7,676 nt of DNA from Actinophytocola sp045807065 (GCF_045807065.1 NZ_JBJMIE010000265.1:1-7676), one strand, 5' to 3'. Shown: positions 1-5,738, counted from the first letter of the stretch. A program made the numbers and translations. The notes: generated by a model not told the origin, from the sequence alone.

Positions 1-1555
1 CGGCCTCGCGAAGCTCGACTACCGCAACAACACCCTGCAGTTGCACCGCCTGGTCCAACTCGTACTGCGCAACCGGATGGCCGAACCGAAGCTGCAGGCA
101 CAGATGGAACACGGCGCACACCAACTCCTGGCGAACCTCGATCCCAACGACCCGGAGCCGAGCAAGAACTGGCCGCTGTACCTGGACCTGCTCCCGCACG
201 CCTACGCGGCAGAGGTGGAGAAGTGCACGGACGGTTGGGTCCGCCAGCTCGCCATCAACCTCATGCGCTTCCTCTTCCAGTGGGGCGACCACGAGGAGGC
301 CGCAAGACTGGCCGAACGCGTGCTGGAGGAGTTCACCACGAGGCTGGGCCCGAACGACCCACAAACGCTGGAAGTCGCCCGCCGCCTCGGCGCGTATCTC
401 TGGGTGTTGGGCAGGTTCGACGAAGCAGCAGAACTGAATCAGCGCACACTCGTTCGCCAGATCGAGGTCTCGGGTGAGAACAGCGAAGCGACACTGCGCT
501 TCCAGTTCAACGTGTTGACCGACCTGAGGTCGAAGGGTGACTTCGGTGAGGCTCGGCGCCTCAGTGAGGACATCCTGCTCAAGTTCACCAGACTGGTCGG
601 CGACAACGACCCGGAAACCCTCGAAGCCGCCCACCTCCACGCCATCAGCCTGCGGCACGCCGGAGACTTCGCCGCCGCTCTGGCGCTGGATGAGGCCACC
701 TATCGCAAGAGGGTCGAGATCCTCGGCCGTGATCACCCACAGGCGTTGAGCTCCTTCGTCTCGGTCGTCCTCGACCGGCGTGAGCTGGGTGAGTACGCCT
801 GGGCCAGGGTCGAGATGGAGAGGCTCGTCGAACAGGCGGTCAGGCAGTACGGCCCGGATCGCATGATCACCCAACACCGCAGCTACCTGCTTTCGATCGC
901 CCGGCGCAAGAACGGTGACCATCCAGGTGCGATCGAGCAGTCCCGCCCCGTGCTCGACCAGTACCGCCACCGTTACGGATCCAATCACCCGAACACGGTG
1001 GGTTGTCTCCTCGCTTACTCGATCGATCTACGTCATGCCGACCAGCTGACCGAGGCCCGCCGGATAGGTGAGGAGGCGTTCGACAGCTACCGCGGATTGC
1101 TCGGCGAAGAGCATCCCCACACGCTCGCCGCGACGGTCGACCTGGCCGTAACACTGCGGCTCGCAGGTGACGCGGGAGGCGCGCGAGCACTGGACGAACG
1201 GGCACTGGAGGGACTGCGAAGCAGCCTCGGTGCAGATCATCCGAACGCGATCATCACTGGTATCAACCTGGCCAGCGATCTGGCCGCGCTCGGTGAAACC
1301 GATGCCGCCATCGAACTCGGCAAGGAGATGTCGGAGCGTTCCAGGGAGTCGCTCGGCCCCGACCACCCAACCACCTTGGCGGCAGTGGTGAACCTCGTGT
1401 TCGACAGGCGTGCCGCCGGACACGCGGATACCGAAGCACAGTTCTCCGACGTGATGAGCCGGTACCGCCGAACACTCGGTGACGACCACCCCGCGACGAT
1501 TTTGGCATCTCGGGGCGTCCGGGCGAACTGTGACATCGACCCTCTGGGTTTGTGA
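1..1555 (+). CDS. fxsT: FxSxx-COOH system tetratricopeptide repeat protein, C-terminal part
   Basis: The reading frame is open from base 2 and has no start codon of its own; the TTG at 41 is internal. The first residues (GLAKLDYRNNTLQLHRLVQ) read like the winged-helix end of an NB-ARC/STAND NTPase, so the NTPase half lies left of the window. From about base 230 there are roughly ten TPR units of about 42 residues, of kinesin-light-chain type, each opening with an LGxxHP/DP-like motif (LGPNDP, LGRDHP, LGEEHP, LGADHP, LGPDHP, LGDDHP) followed by a NLAxxLxxxGxxxEA-like helix. The protein ends in CDIDPLGL, similar to the CDIEPP-like tails I recall for the family. These proteins accompany FxSxx-COOH peptide loci in actinomycetes; their biochemical role is not settled, and sensing or scaffolding is inference. 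The gene is convergent with the hydroxylase gene and shares its hairpin. I am confident of the STAND-TPR call and somewhat less of the exact subfamily. Confidence 0.85.
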   Translation, partial: GLAKLDYRNNTLQLHRLVQLVLRNRMAEPKLQAQMEHGAHQLLANLDPNDPEPSKNWPLYLDLLPHAYAAEVEKCTDGWVRQLAINLMRFLFQWGDHEEAARLAERVLEEFTTRLGPNDPQTLEVARRLGAYLWVLGRFDEAAELNQRTLVRQIEVSGENSEATLRFQFNVLTDLRSKGDFGEARRLSEDILLKFTRLVGDNDPETLEAAHLHAISLRHAGDFAAALALDEATYRKRVEILGRDHPQALSSFVSVVLDRRELGEYAWARVEMERLVEQAVRQYGPDRMITQHRSYLLSIARRKNGDHPGAIEQSRPVLDQYRHRYGSNHPNTVGCLLAYSIDLRHADQLTEARRIGEEAFDSYRGLLGEEHPHTLAATVDLAVTLRLAGDAGGARALDERALEGLRSSLGADHPNAIITGINLASDLAALGETDAAIELGKEMSERSRESLGPDHPTTLAAVVNLVFDRRAAGHADTEAQFSDVMSRYRRTLGDDHPATILASRGVRANCDIDPLGL

Positions 1556-1558
1556 CGA

Positions 1559-1602
1559 GCGGCCTGGATCGGTCAGGCCATGACCTGACCGATCCAGGCC
1601 GC
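1559..1602. terminator. Bidirectional terminator-like hairpin between convergent genes
   Basis: This is a perfect 19-bp inverted repeat (arms 1559-1577 and 1584-1602) with a six-base loop, CCATGA. It starts four bases after the TPR gene's stop codon and contains the last codons and stop of the hydroxylase gene (stop at 1573-1575). No T tract follows on either strand, which is common for actinobacterial terminators. It is placed to end transcription from both sides. Confidence 0.75.
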
Positions 1603-3429
1603 GAGCCGCTCCGGTGTGGGAACATCCGGTGCACGCGTACTGATCCGCCGTCGCACAGCGCGGACCAACTCAGGACAACTAGTCAGTGCTCGTGCCGCTG
1701 GGTTGGTACCGAGGGCGGCGAGGGCGAGTCCGAGACCCACCCAGGACGACACCCGATCGGAGTCGTTCGCCAGTTCTGCCCGATAACCGTGGACCGCATC
1801 GTGAAACCGTCCGGTCGCGTAGGCGAGATCGGCAACGGTGGCACCCGGCACCGACTGCCACAGCAGGGCAGGTACTCGGCGGTCACCACTGGTGATGCCC
1901 AGGCGAATCAGGTCGGCGCGTGCGCTGGACGGCTCGCCGTCCTGCACGGGAGTCGGTACAGGGTGAACCGAGGGTGGATGAACCGGTGGACGTGGTCGCG
2001 TTGCCATCCATGCCTCGGCCAAGGCGGTCACGGCCTGGTTGTCCGGCCTGACATGCCGTATGCGGAACCCCGCACGATGATCGGTCGTGACGGCGTCGGC
2101 AAGCCGACACAGTTCGTCCGGTACGTGCTCGTCCTGCCACGGCCCGAGTCGACTGGCGATGCCGTCGACGAACCGGCGGCCAGCGGAAGTCAACGCCGGG
2201 TCGTCACGCAGCGCTTCGAGCACGAGCCAGGCATGACTCCGTGACAGGGCGAACTCGAACGAGGCGCGTCGCGACAGATTTCCGGTCTCCGCTCGCGCCA
2301 TCGCACGCCAGAAGGCTGCGATGCCGAAGAAGGCGTAGACGCCTTGCAGCGCCCCGCTGAGTGGTCGGGGGTCGGGCCGCCACGGCACGTAGAACCGTTC
2401 GCTCGGGTCGTCTTCGTACAGCCCGACCACGTGCAGGACGCCGCCGAGAACGATGTGCTGAAGCTCATGGACAAGCGTGGCTGCCAGTTCGGCACCATCC
2501 ACTGGCCGGGCGACGAGCGCGCTGCCGAACGCCTCGCCTGTCGACGCGCTCGCACTTCGGAACACAACGGCAGGCATCGGCACGAGCGAGTCGAGCCCGG
2601 CGGAAAACGTGTCGGCGAGATCGGGAAGGTCACGGTCGAGGAGCCGCCATGCCTCCCCGATGAGGTCATCCCACGACCCGACCTCGGCCGCGTCGAGGCG
2701 TCTGGGCCGCACCGGTTCACGCAGGCCGCGATAGGGATCGAGATCATCGAGCCGAACAGTGAGGCGCCGCCGGCCAGCTGATGCCGTTACCCGTCGGATG
2801 CTCCACCAGTCTGGTGTGTCGGCGTCAAGACGGTCAGGGAGGACCACCCGCGAGCTGCCGTGCCTGACCTCGATCCGCCTACCATCGCTGCGCACTTCGG
2901 CTACCGAATGGGGTTCGATGACCGGGAAGCGAGCGAGCCCCAGGGTCGGGAGGATGGCGCCGCCCTCCCATACGGGTACGGAAATGTGGAAACGCAAGCC
3001 GGCGTGGATGGCGGCGGCCGCCGCGATGGAGTGGAGATGACCGACATGCATCCATAGCGGACATACCCCGGTGATTCCGTTGCGCAGCAGCCGAATCGTG
3101 TAACCGGCCCAACTTCCGAAGTAGGGATGCGCGAGCACGTGGTCGAACGCCGTGGGGGCGGTGGCTTCCACACGGGCCAGGAGGTTCCACGCATCCTCCG
3201 GCGACGGCAACTGACCGAACAACTCCGGTGTTTTGGTCACCTCGTCCAGCAAGGCGCGTGACAGCAGCAGTCGCCTGCTGCGTTCGACGCGGCGCAGGTG
3301 TCGGACCACGTCGGCTCGGACTTCACCTCGCGCCAATTCGTCGAAATGGGTCCACGGCAGCCGGTGGAATGGAGTCGTTGTCAGAACATCCTGACTCTCG
3401 ACCTGTTGACGAGCTTCTCCGGTGGACAT
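1573..3429 (-). CDS. HExxH-type (alpha-ketoglutarate-dependent) peptide beta-hydroxylase
   Basis: The protein has 618 residues. Its N-terminal 300 residues resemble HEXXH-motif domain proteins of RiPP loci. The motif is HELQH at residues 321-325 (bases 2469-2455), followed by a YVPWRPDPRPLSGALQGVY stretch (residues 347-365), the usual signature of this family. Family members use iron and 2-oxoglutarate to hydroxylate a beta carbon in a precursor peptide; in FxsBH proteins a related domain is fused to a radical SAM maturase, whereas here it stands alone. Residues from about 510 carry a TPR-like helical unit (AYATGRFHDAVHGYRAELA). I recall YAH after LQG in many relatives; this protein has YAF (365-367), so a metal ligand may differ. 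The start is ATG 3429, two bases after the peptide gene's TAG stop; the nearest AAGGAG is 16 bases upstream, so translational coupling is likely. The substrate is presumably the adjacent peptide. A zinc protease is the alternative, disfavoured by the WRPDPRP signature and context. Confidence 0.82.
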   Translation of the reverse strand: MSTGEARQQVESQDVLTTTPFHRLPWTHFDELARGEVRADVVRHLRRVERSRRLLLSRALLDEVTKTPELFGQLPSPEDAWNLLARVEATAPTAFDHVLAHPYFGSWAGYTIRLLRNGITGVCPLWMHVGHLHSIAAAAAIHAGLRFHISVPVWEGGAILPTLGLARFPVIEPHSVAEVRSDGRRIEVRHGSSRVVLPDRLDADTPDWWSIRRVTASAGRRRLTVRLDDLDPYRGLREPVRPRRLDAAEVGSWDDLIGEAWRLLDRDLPDLADTFSAGLDSLVPMPAVVFRSASASTGEAFGSALVARPVDGAELAATLVHELQHIVLGGVLHVVGLYEDDPSERFYVPWRPDPRPLSGALQGVYAFFGIAAFWRAMARAETGNLSRRASFEFALSRSHAWLVLEALRDDPALTSAGRRFVDGIASRLGPWQDEHVPDELCRLADAVTTDHRAGFRIRHVRPDNQAVTALAEAWMATRPRPPVHPPSVHPVPTPVQDGEPSSARADLIRLGITSGDRRVPALLWQSVPGATVADLAYATGRFHDAVHGYRAELANDSDRVSSWVGLGLALAALGTNPAARALTSCPELVRAVRRRISTRAPDVPTPERLAAWIGQVMA

Positions 3430-3431
3430 GG

Positions 3432-3623
3432 CTAGTCGATGCGCTCTCCTTGTCCCTCCGCGGCGCTCGCATAGGACACACTCAATTTTTCTGTTCGCTT
3501 CATGGCGTGATGCATGGCGTGGAGGAGGGCTGAACTGTTCAGTTCGCGCAACCGGCCAAATGAGATGGTGCTGAGGTCGATGAGTTCGGATTCGATGCCT
3601 GGGTCGGTGTCGGTGGAATACAT
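3432..3623 (-). CDS. fxsA: FxSxx-COOH-like RiPP precursor peptide (YxSxx variant with C-terminal extension)
   Basis: The peptide has 63 residues. The start is ATG 3623 because GGGAGGG lies nine bases upstream; the earlier in-frame ATG codons (3674, 3671) have no ribosome binding site. Residues 14-41 (LIDLSTISFGRLRELNSS, then ALLHAMHHAM) match the amphipathic leader of FxSxx-COOH precursors, with a DLxxxSxxxLRxLxxxAL pattern. Residues 51-55 are YASAA, where the family ends in FxSxx; eight further residues (EGQGERID) follow. In the family, the maturase FxsB joins the aromatic ring to the serine beta carbon in a three-residue cyclophane, and a hydroxylase may modify the peptide further. Here the hydroxylase gene follows after two bases, and no maturase lies between. 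Codon 56 is GAG, one substitution from TAG, so an ancestral end at YASAA is easy to imagine. The precursor role is inferred from the leader and the neighbours. Confidence 0.72.
   Translation of the reverse strand: MYSTDTDPGIESELIDLSTISFGRLRELNSSALLHAMHHAMKRTEKLSVSYASAAEGQGERID
3446..3451 (-). promoter_or_regulatory. Shine-Dalgarno for the hydroxylase, inside the peptide gene
   Basis: AAGGAG (minus strand) is encoded in the last codons of the peptide gene, 16 bases before ATG 3429. A second purine run (GGAGGGA) lies just upstream of it. The spacing is longer than ideal, so ribosomes finishing at the TAG (3434-3432) may reinitiate at the ATG two bases on. Confidence 0.45.
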
Positions 3624-3632
3624 GTCTCGAGT

Positions 3633-3639
3633 CCCTCCC
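3633..3639 (-). promoter_or_regulatory. Ribosome binding site deciding the peptide start
   Basis: GGGAGGG on the minus strand lies nine bases before ATG 3623. It fixes the peptide start at residue MYSTDT rather than at the upstream ATG codons at 3674 and 3671, which have no comparable site. Confidence 0.65.
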
Positions 3640-3640
3640 G

Positions 3641-3666
3641 CCCGCTGCGCGGGTTCACCGCGTGAA
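3641..3666. promoter_or_regulatory. Two abutting short palindromes in the peptide leader
   Basis: CCCGC-TGC-GCGGG (3641-3653) and TTCAC-CGC-GTGAA (3654-3666) are perfect 5-bp inverted repeats with three-base centres, lying end to end. They sit in the 78-base gap between the Crp-type gene and the peptide gene, just upstream of the peptide's ribosome binding site. They could act as RNA hairpins modulating translation or as an operator for a local promoter; the sequence alone does not decide. Confidence 0.35.
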
Positions 3667-3701
3667 TACATCATCGCGTACGGTAGCGAATTCTGGAAGG
3701 C

Positions 3702-4406
3702 CTAGGTGTCCGACGGGTAGCTGCCCGCGGCCAGTTCGCGGAGAAGGTCCGCGTCCAGGATTGTCACCCGGTGGCGGGCGGTCGCGACCACCTTGAGCCG
3801 TCGTAGTTCCTCCAGGCCCCGGAGCAGGGTGCGGCGGGAGACCCTCGCGTACCCGGCCAGGTCGTCGTGCGTCACGTTGAGGTTCACCTCGCCGACGTTG
3901 GCCCACTCAGGGGAGTACTGGACCGACAACTCGAGTAGGACCGCCGCGAGGCGTTGGACGAAGTCCGAGCCGCCGGAGTCCAGCCGGAGGCGGTCCGACT
4001 GGTGTAGCCGGATTCCCGTGGTGCGGAGGAGTTCCTGGGCGATGTGGGGGTGTGTGGTCAACAGTGTCACCAGCCGGTCCCGGGGCACGACCAGGGTGCG
4101 GACATTGTCCAGTGCGGTGATGGTCGCGGAGCGGGCCAGTTCGCTGATGGGGGACAGTTCACCAACTATTTCGCCTGGGCCGCGGGCTGCGAGGGGAGCG
4201 TCGTCCCCCCGATAATTCCGGGCGGTGATCTTCACCCAACCGGCCAGGATGACGTACATGCCGCTCGGCGGACTGCCCTCCAGCGCGAGAATTTCACCGG
4301 GGAGCCATGTGCGTTCGTAACCGCATTCCCGGAGGGCCGCACGGTCGGCCGGTGTGAGCCGGTACCACGCCCGGCGCTCCTCGCCCGTGTGCCCCGATGA
4401 TGTCAT
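3702..4406 (-). CDS. Crp/Fnr family transcriptional regulator
   Basis: The protein has 234 residues, a usual length for the family. Residues about 22-115 form the cyclic-nucleotide-binding-like beta barrel, with a glycine-rich turn (LEGSPPSGMYVILAGWVKI) and a phosphate-cassette-like segment, GEIVGEL with R92-S93, so the GEL...RS residues used by CRP to hold cAMP are present. A dimerisation helix follows (about 118-160), then a winged helix-turn-helix (about 175-215, with VSRRTLLRGLEELRR as recognition helix and NVTHDDLAGYA before it). The start is ATG 4406, preceded by GGGAG at eight bases' spacing. It is transcribed toward the peptide and hydroxylase genes with a 78-base gap, so it may be the first gene of that unit and its regulator. 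A CRP-like palindrome 40-60 bases upstream suggests autoregulation. Whether it binds cAMP or another ligand is unknown. Confidence 0.9.
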   Translation of the reverse strand: MTSSGHTGEERRAWYRLTPADRAALRECGYERTWLPGEILALEGSPPSGMYVILAGWVKITARNYRGDDAPLAARGPGEIVGELSPISELARSATITALDNVRTLVVPRDRLVTLLTTHPHIAQELLRTTGIRLHQSDRLRLDSGGSDFVQRLAAVLLELSVQYSPEWANVGEVNLNVTHDDLAGYARVSRRTLLRGLEELRRLKVVATARHRVTILDADLLRELAAGSYPSDT

Positions 4407-4445
4407 CGGTGGGTCTCCCGCGGCCCCAGCCGCAGTATTCCGCTG

Positions 4446-4465
4446 AATGTGCCAGTTGGCATATT
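4446..4465. promoter_or_regulatory. CRP/FNR-type operator candidate
   Basis: AATGTGCCAGTTGGCATATT is a 20-bp near-palindrome: nine of ten base pairs match apart from the two central bases and one G/T position. The half-sites AATGTG and CATATT are separated by eight bases, the same spacing as in CRP sites (AATGTG-N8-CACATT). It lies in the divergent gap between the Crp-type gene and the small membrane protein gene, covering the probable -10 of the regulator's promoter. A second perfect repeat, AGTTGGC (4454-4460) with GCCAACT (4474-4480), overlaps it. Confidence 0.5.
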
Positions 4466-4487
4466 ACCTGTCCGCCAACTTTGTCAG
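4461..4487 (-). promoter_or_regulatory. Possible sigma-70-type promoter for the Crp-type gene
   Basis: On the minus strand CTGACA (4487-4482) and TAATAT (4466-4461) are separated by 15 bases, a little short but otherwise close to the housekeeping consensus. Transcription would begin near 4454, about 48 bases before ATG 4406. The palindrome at 4446-4465 would overlap the -10 and start, consistent with repression. Confidence 0.35.
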
Positions 4488-4516
4488 CATGGGCACGGAC
4501 AAAAATCATCTGAATC

Positions 4517-4521
4517 AGGAG
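4517..4521 (+). promoter_or_regulatory. Ribosome binding site of the small membrane protein
   Basis: AGGAG lies six bases before ATG 4528. It supports that start over the in-frame ATG at 4447, which lies inside the candidate operator and has no ribosome binding site. Confidence 0.6.
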
Positions 4522-4527
4522 CGAGTG

Positions 4528-4905
4528 ATGACGAGTCACTCCAGGGCGACGATCCACGCCGACTGGGTACCCACCTCCCACGCCAGCATCCCCACCGCGT
4601 TCCCACCACATCCGCCTCTGCAGTCCGGCGGTTGGTACCGCGCCGCGTCGGCCGAGTCGCCCAGGCCCGGGCGACTTCCGGTCGTTCCCCGCACCACCAG
4701 GTCCACCGGTGCGGCCGTCGCGCTCAGCTCGCTGTTCGGGCCGCTCGGACTGTGTTACCTGTCTGTCGGCGCGGGGCTGGCCGCGACCATTCTGGCGACA
4801 GTTCTCATCGGGATGGCCGGTCCCGCCGCCCTGCTGTTCATCTACCCGCTGTCTGTCACAGCGGCGGTTTGGGGAATGCGGCAACGCAAGCCATGGAGGC
4901 GGTGA
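4528..4905 (+). CDS. Small membrane protein of unknown function
   Basis: The protein has 125 residues. Residues 1-58 are polar and rich in proline, serine and arginine; residues about 60-116 are almost entirely hydrophobic and hold two or three membrane segments (SSLFGPLGLCYLSVGAGLA, then a second stretch to about 116), followed by a basic tail (RQRKPWRR) likely cytoplasmic. The S-TGxAVxLSxLFGPLGxxY opening of the membrane part resembles a common actinobacterial family of small TM2-like proteins without assigned function. AGGAG sits six bases before the chosen ATG. The gene is divergent from the Crp-type regulator, and the CRP-like palindrome lies 63-82 bases upstream of its start, so the regulator could also act on it. 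No specific role can be given. Confidence 0.65.
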   Translation: MTSHSRATIHADWVPTSHASIPTAFPPHPPLQSGGWYRAASAESPRPGRLPVVPRTTRSTGAAVALSSLFGPLGLCYLSVGAGLAATILATVLIGMAGPAALLFIYPLSVTAAVWGMRQRKPWRR

Positions 4906-5010
4906 GGCCGAACCAGTACCCGACGCCGACCGCAAAAGCGCGACGGTAGCCAAGCCGAACGGCCGCGAGACCCCGTGAGTGAAAGATCCGCCACGACGAT
5001 CACCGAACCG

Positions 5011-5038
5011 GACCTGGGCGGGCTTGGCCGCCCAGGTC
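5011..5038. terminator. Terminator-like hairpin next to the tRNA remnant
   Basis: GACCTGGGCGG (5011-5021) and CCGCCCAGGTC (5028-5038) form a perfect 11-bp stem with a six-base loop. It begins three bases past the CCA end of the tRNA remnant on the minus strand, the usual place for a tRNA terminator, and lies about 105 bases after the membrane protein gene on the plus strand. No T tract follows. The stretch 4906-5010 holds nothing else I can recognise. Confidence 0.6.
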
Positions 5039-5041
5039 AAC

Positions 5042-5091
5042 TGGCGCCCCCGGCAGGACTCGAACCTGCGACCCAGAGCTTAGAAGGCTTC
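5042..5091 (-). tRNA. 3' half of tRNA-Arg(UCU), truncated; probable attachment-site copy
   Basis: On the minus strand there is an anticodon loop CTTCTAA (5086-5080, anticodon TCT at 5084-5082), a perfect T arm (GCAGG-TTCGAGT-CCTGC, 5069-5053), the 3' acceptor strand CGGGGGC (5052-5046), a G discriminator and CCA (5044-5042). The 5' acceptor strand should be GCCCCCG and is absent upstream, as is a properly spaced D arm; the 5' side of the anticodon stem (GAAGC) also pairs poorly with GCTCT, so homology seems to stop at the anticodon loop. It is therefore not a working tRNA. Integrases that target tRNA genes leave exactly such a 3' copy at the far end of their element while the other end keeps the complete tRNA. 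Confidence 0.75.
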
Positions 5092-5552
5092 TGATCCTCG
5101 TAGACACCACCATCTACCAGCAACAATAGTAACGGAACCAGCCGCACCACGCTCCACAACAACATCGACACACTCGGGTTCATGCCACAACAGATGCCAC
5201 GCCGCGTGGAAGACCAGCAGTTGATCTTGACTACGGAATGTAACTGCTGACAGGGTTGGTGGGCACAGCTGCTCGCGAGTACGGCTTGGCGAATCCCCTT
5301 CCGTGATCTGGGCCCGGAGCTGTGGCGGCGGGGGCGACCTGAGGCGCGGACCCGTCGCTCGCCCACCGACCAGGAAGCGACCGGACGGGAGCACGATGCG
5401 CGCCTGCGGGCTGAGATCTCGATGACCGCGCTGTCCGTGCCGCTGGAGCCGGCCCCTCCAGGCGATCGCCACGGAAGACCTGGGCGGTCGTCTTGCGGCC
5501 GGCGGCGTCGCGTCGGGGATGACGTCGTTGAGGATTCGTCGGGTGCAGCCGC
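5088..5552. other. Stretch without a convincing gene
   Basis: I see no recognisable coding region. A GTG at 5556 on the minus strand overlaps the stop of the beta-propeller relic (GTGA) and opens a 158-codon frame that ends inside the tRNA remnant; third positions are G/C-rich at first, but the product (arginine- and proline-rich, no family I recognise) and the loss of this bias toward the end argue against a real gene. An 8-bp inverted repeat, CAGCAGTT (5215-5222) with AACTGCTG (5242-5249), is the only structured element. It could be a weak hairpin or a protein site near the element's end. Confidence 0.4.
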
Positions 5553-5738
5553 TCACTCGTGGGATGTTCCGGTCGGCAGTTGGAGCATGGCTACACCGTC
5601 GTTGGTCGCGATGGCCAGTCGGTGTTCGGGAGCTGTGGCTAGAGCGGGCCCTAGATCGTCGTGAGTCCGATCGTCACCCGCCTGGTGGGTAAGATCAGCG
5701 GTTATCCGTGATCGATCGGCACTTCGATTCGTGATGGG
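5553..5738 (-). pseudogene. Relic of a beta-propeller protein C-terminus
   Basis: Directly after the TAA of the WD40 gene, the same frame stays open for 61 more codons to a TGA at 5555-5553. The last 30 or so residues look like the closing strand of a propeller: APEHRLAIATNDGVAMLQLP. This parallels the WD40 protein's own end (VAGTAGFAVIDIAPPK). The first 20 codons have non-coding-like codon use. It has no start codon of its own that makes sense. It may be a leftover of a second, recombined propeller gene, or the gene's older C-terminus cut off by a stop. Confidence 0.4.

Noticed and set aside
1552..2244. 230-codon plus-strand frame opposite the hydroxylase
   Set aside because: It is antisense to a well-supported gene, has no family resemblance, and arises from the high GC of the codon positions.
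2455..2469. HELQH read as a zinc metalloprotease site
   Set aside because: The following WRPDPRP segment and the adjacent precursor peptide fit the HExxH hydroxylase family better than a protease.
3624..3674. Upstream ATG (3674 or 3671) as start of the precursor peptide
   Set aside because: No ribosome binding site there, and the extra residues run through the paired palindromes; ATG 3623 has GGGAGGG at nine bases and gives a typical precursor length.
4447..4527. Earlier ATG (4447) as start of the small membrane protein
   Set aside because: No ribosome binding site; it lies in the CRP-like palindrome, while ATG 4528 has AGGAG at six bases.
4294..5040. 248-codon minus-strand frame across the regulator start, the promoter gap and the membrane protein gene
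   Set aside because: It overlaps two better genes and the operator region, and its product is low-complexity Gly/Arg/Pro.
5042..5120. A complete tRNA gene, with GTAGA-TGGTGGTG-TCTAC (minus, 5117-5100) as the D arm
   Set aside because: The hairpin is real, but 13 bases separate it from the anticodon loop instead of six, the anticodon stem pairs poorly, and no GCCCCCG partner for the acceptor strand exists upstream.
5011..5487. GACCTGGGCGG repeated at 5011-5021 and 5477-5487 as a direct repeat of an insertion
   Set aside because: An 11-base GC-rich match without other shared flank is weak, and the first copy is explained by the hairpin.
5080..5556. 158-codon minus-strand frame with a GTGA overlap to the propeller relic
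   Set aside because: The overlap is suggestive, but the product matches no family I know, codon bias decays, and it ends inside the tRNA remnant.
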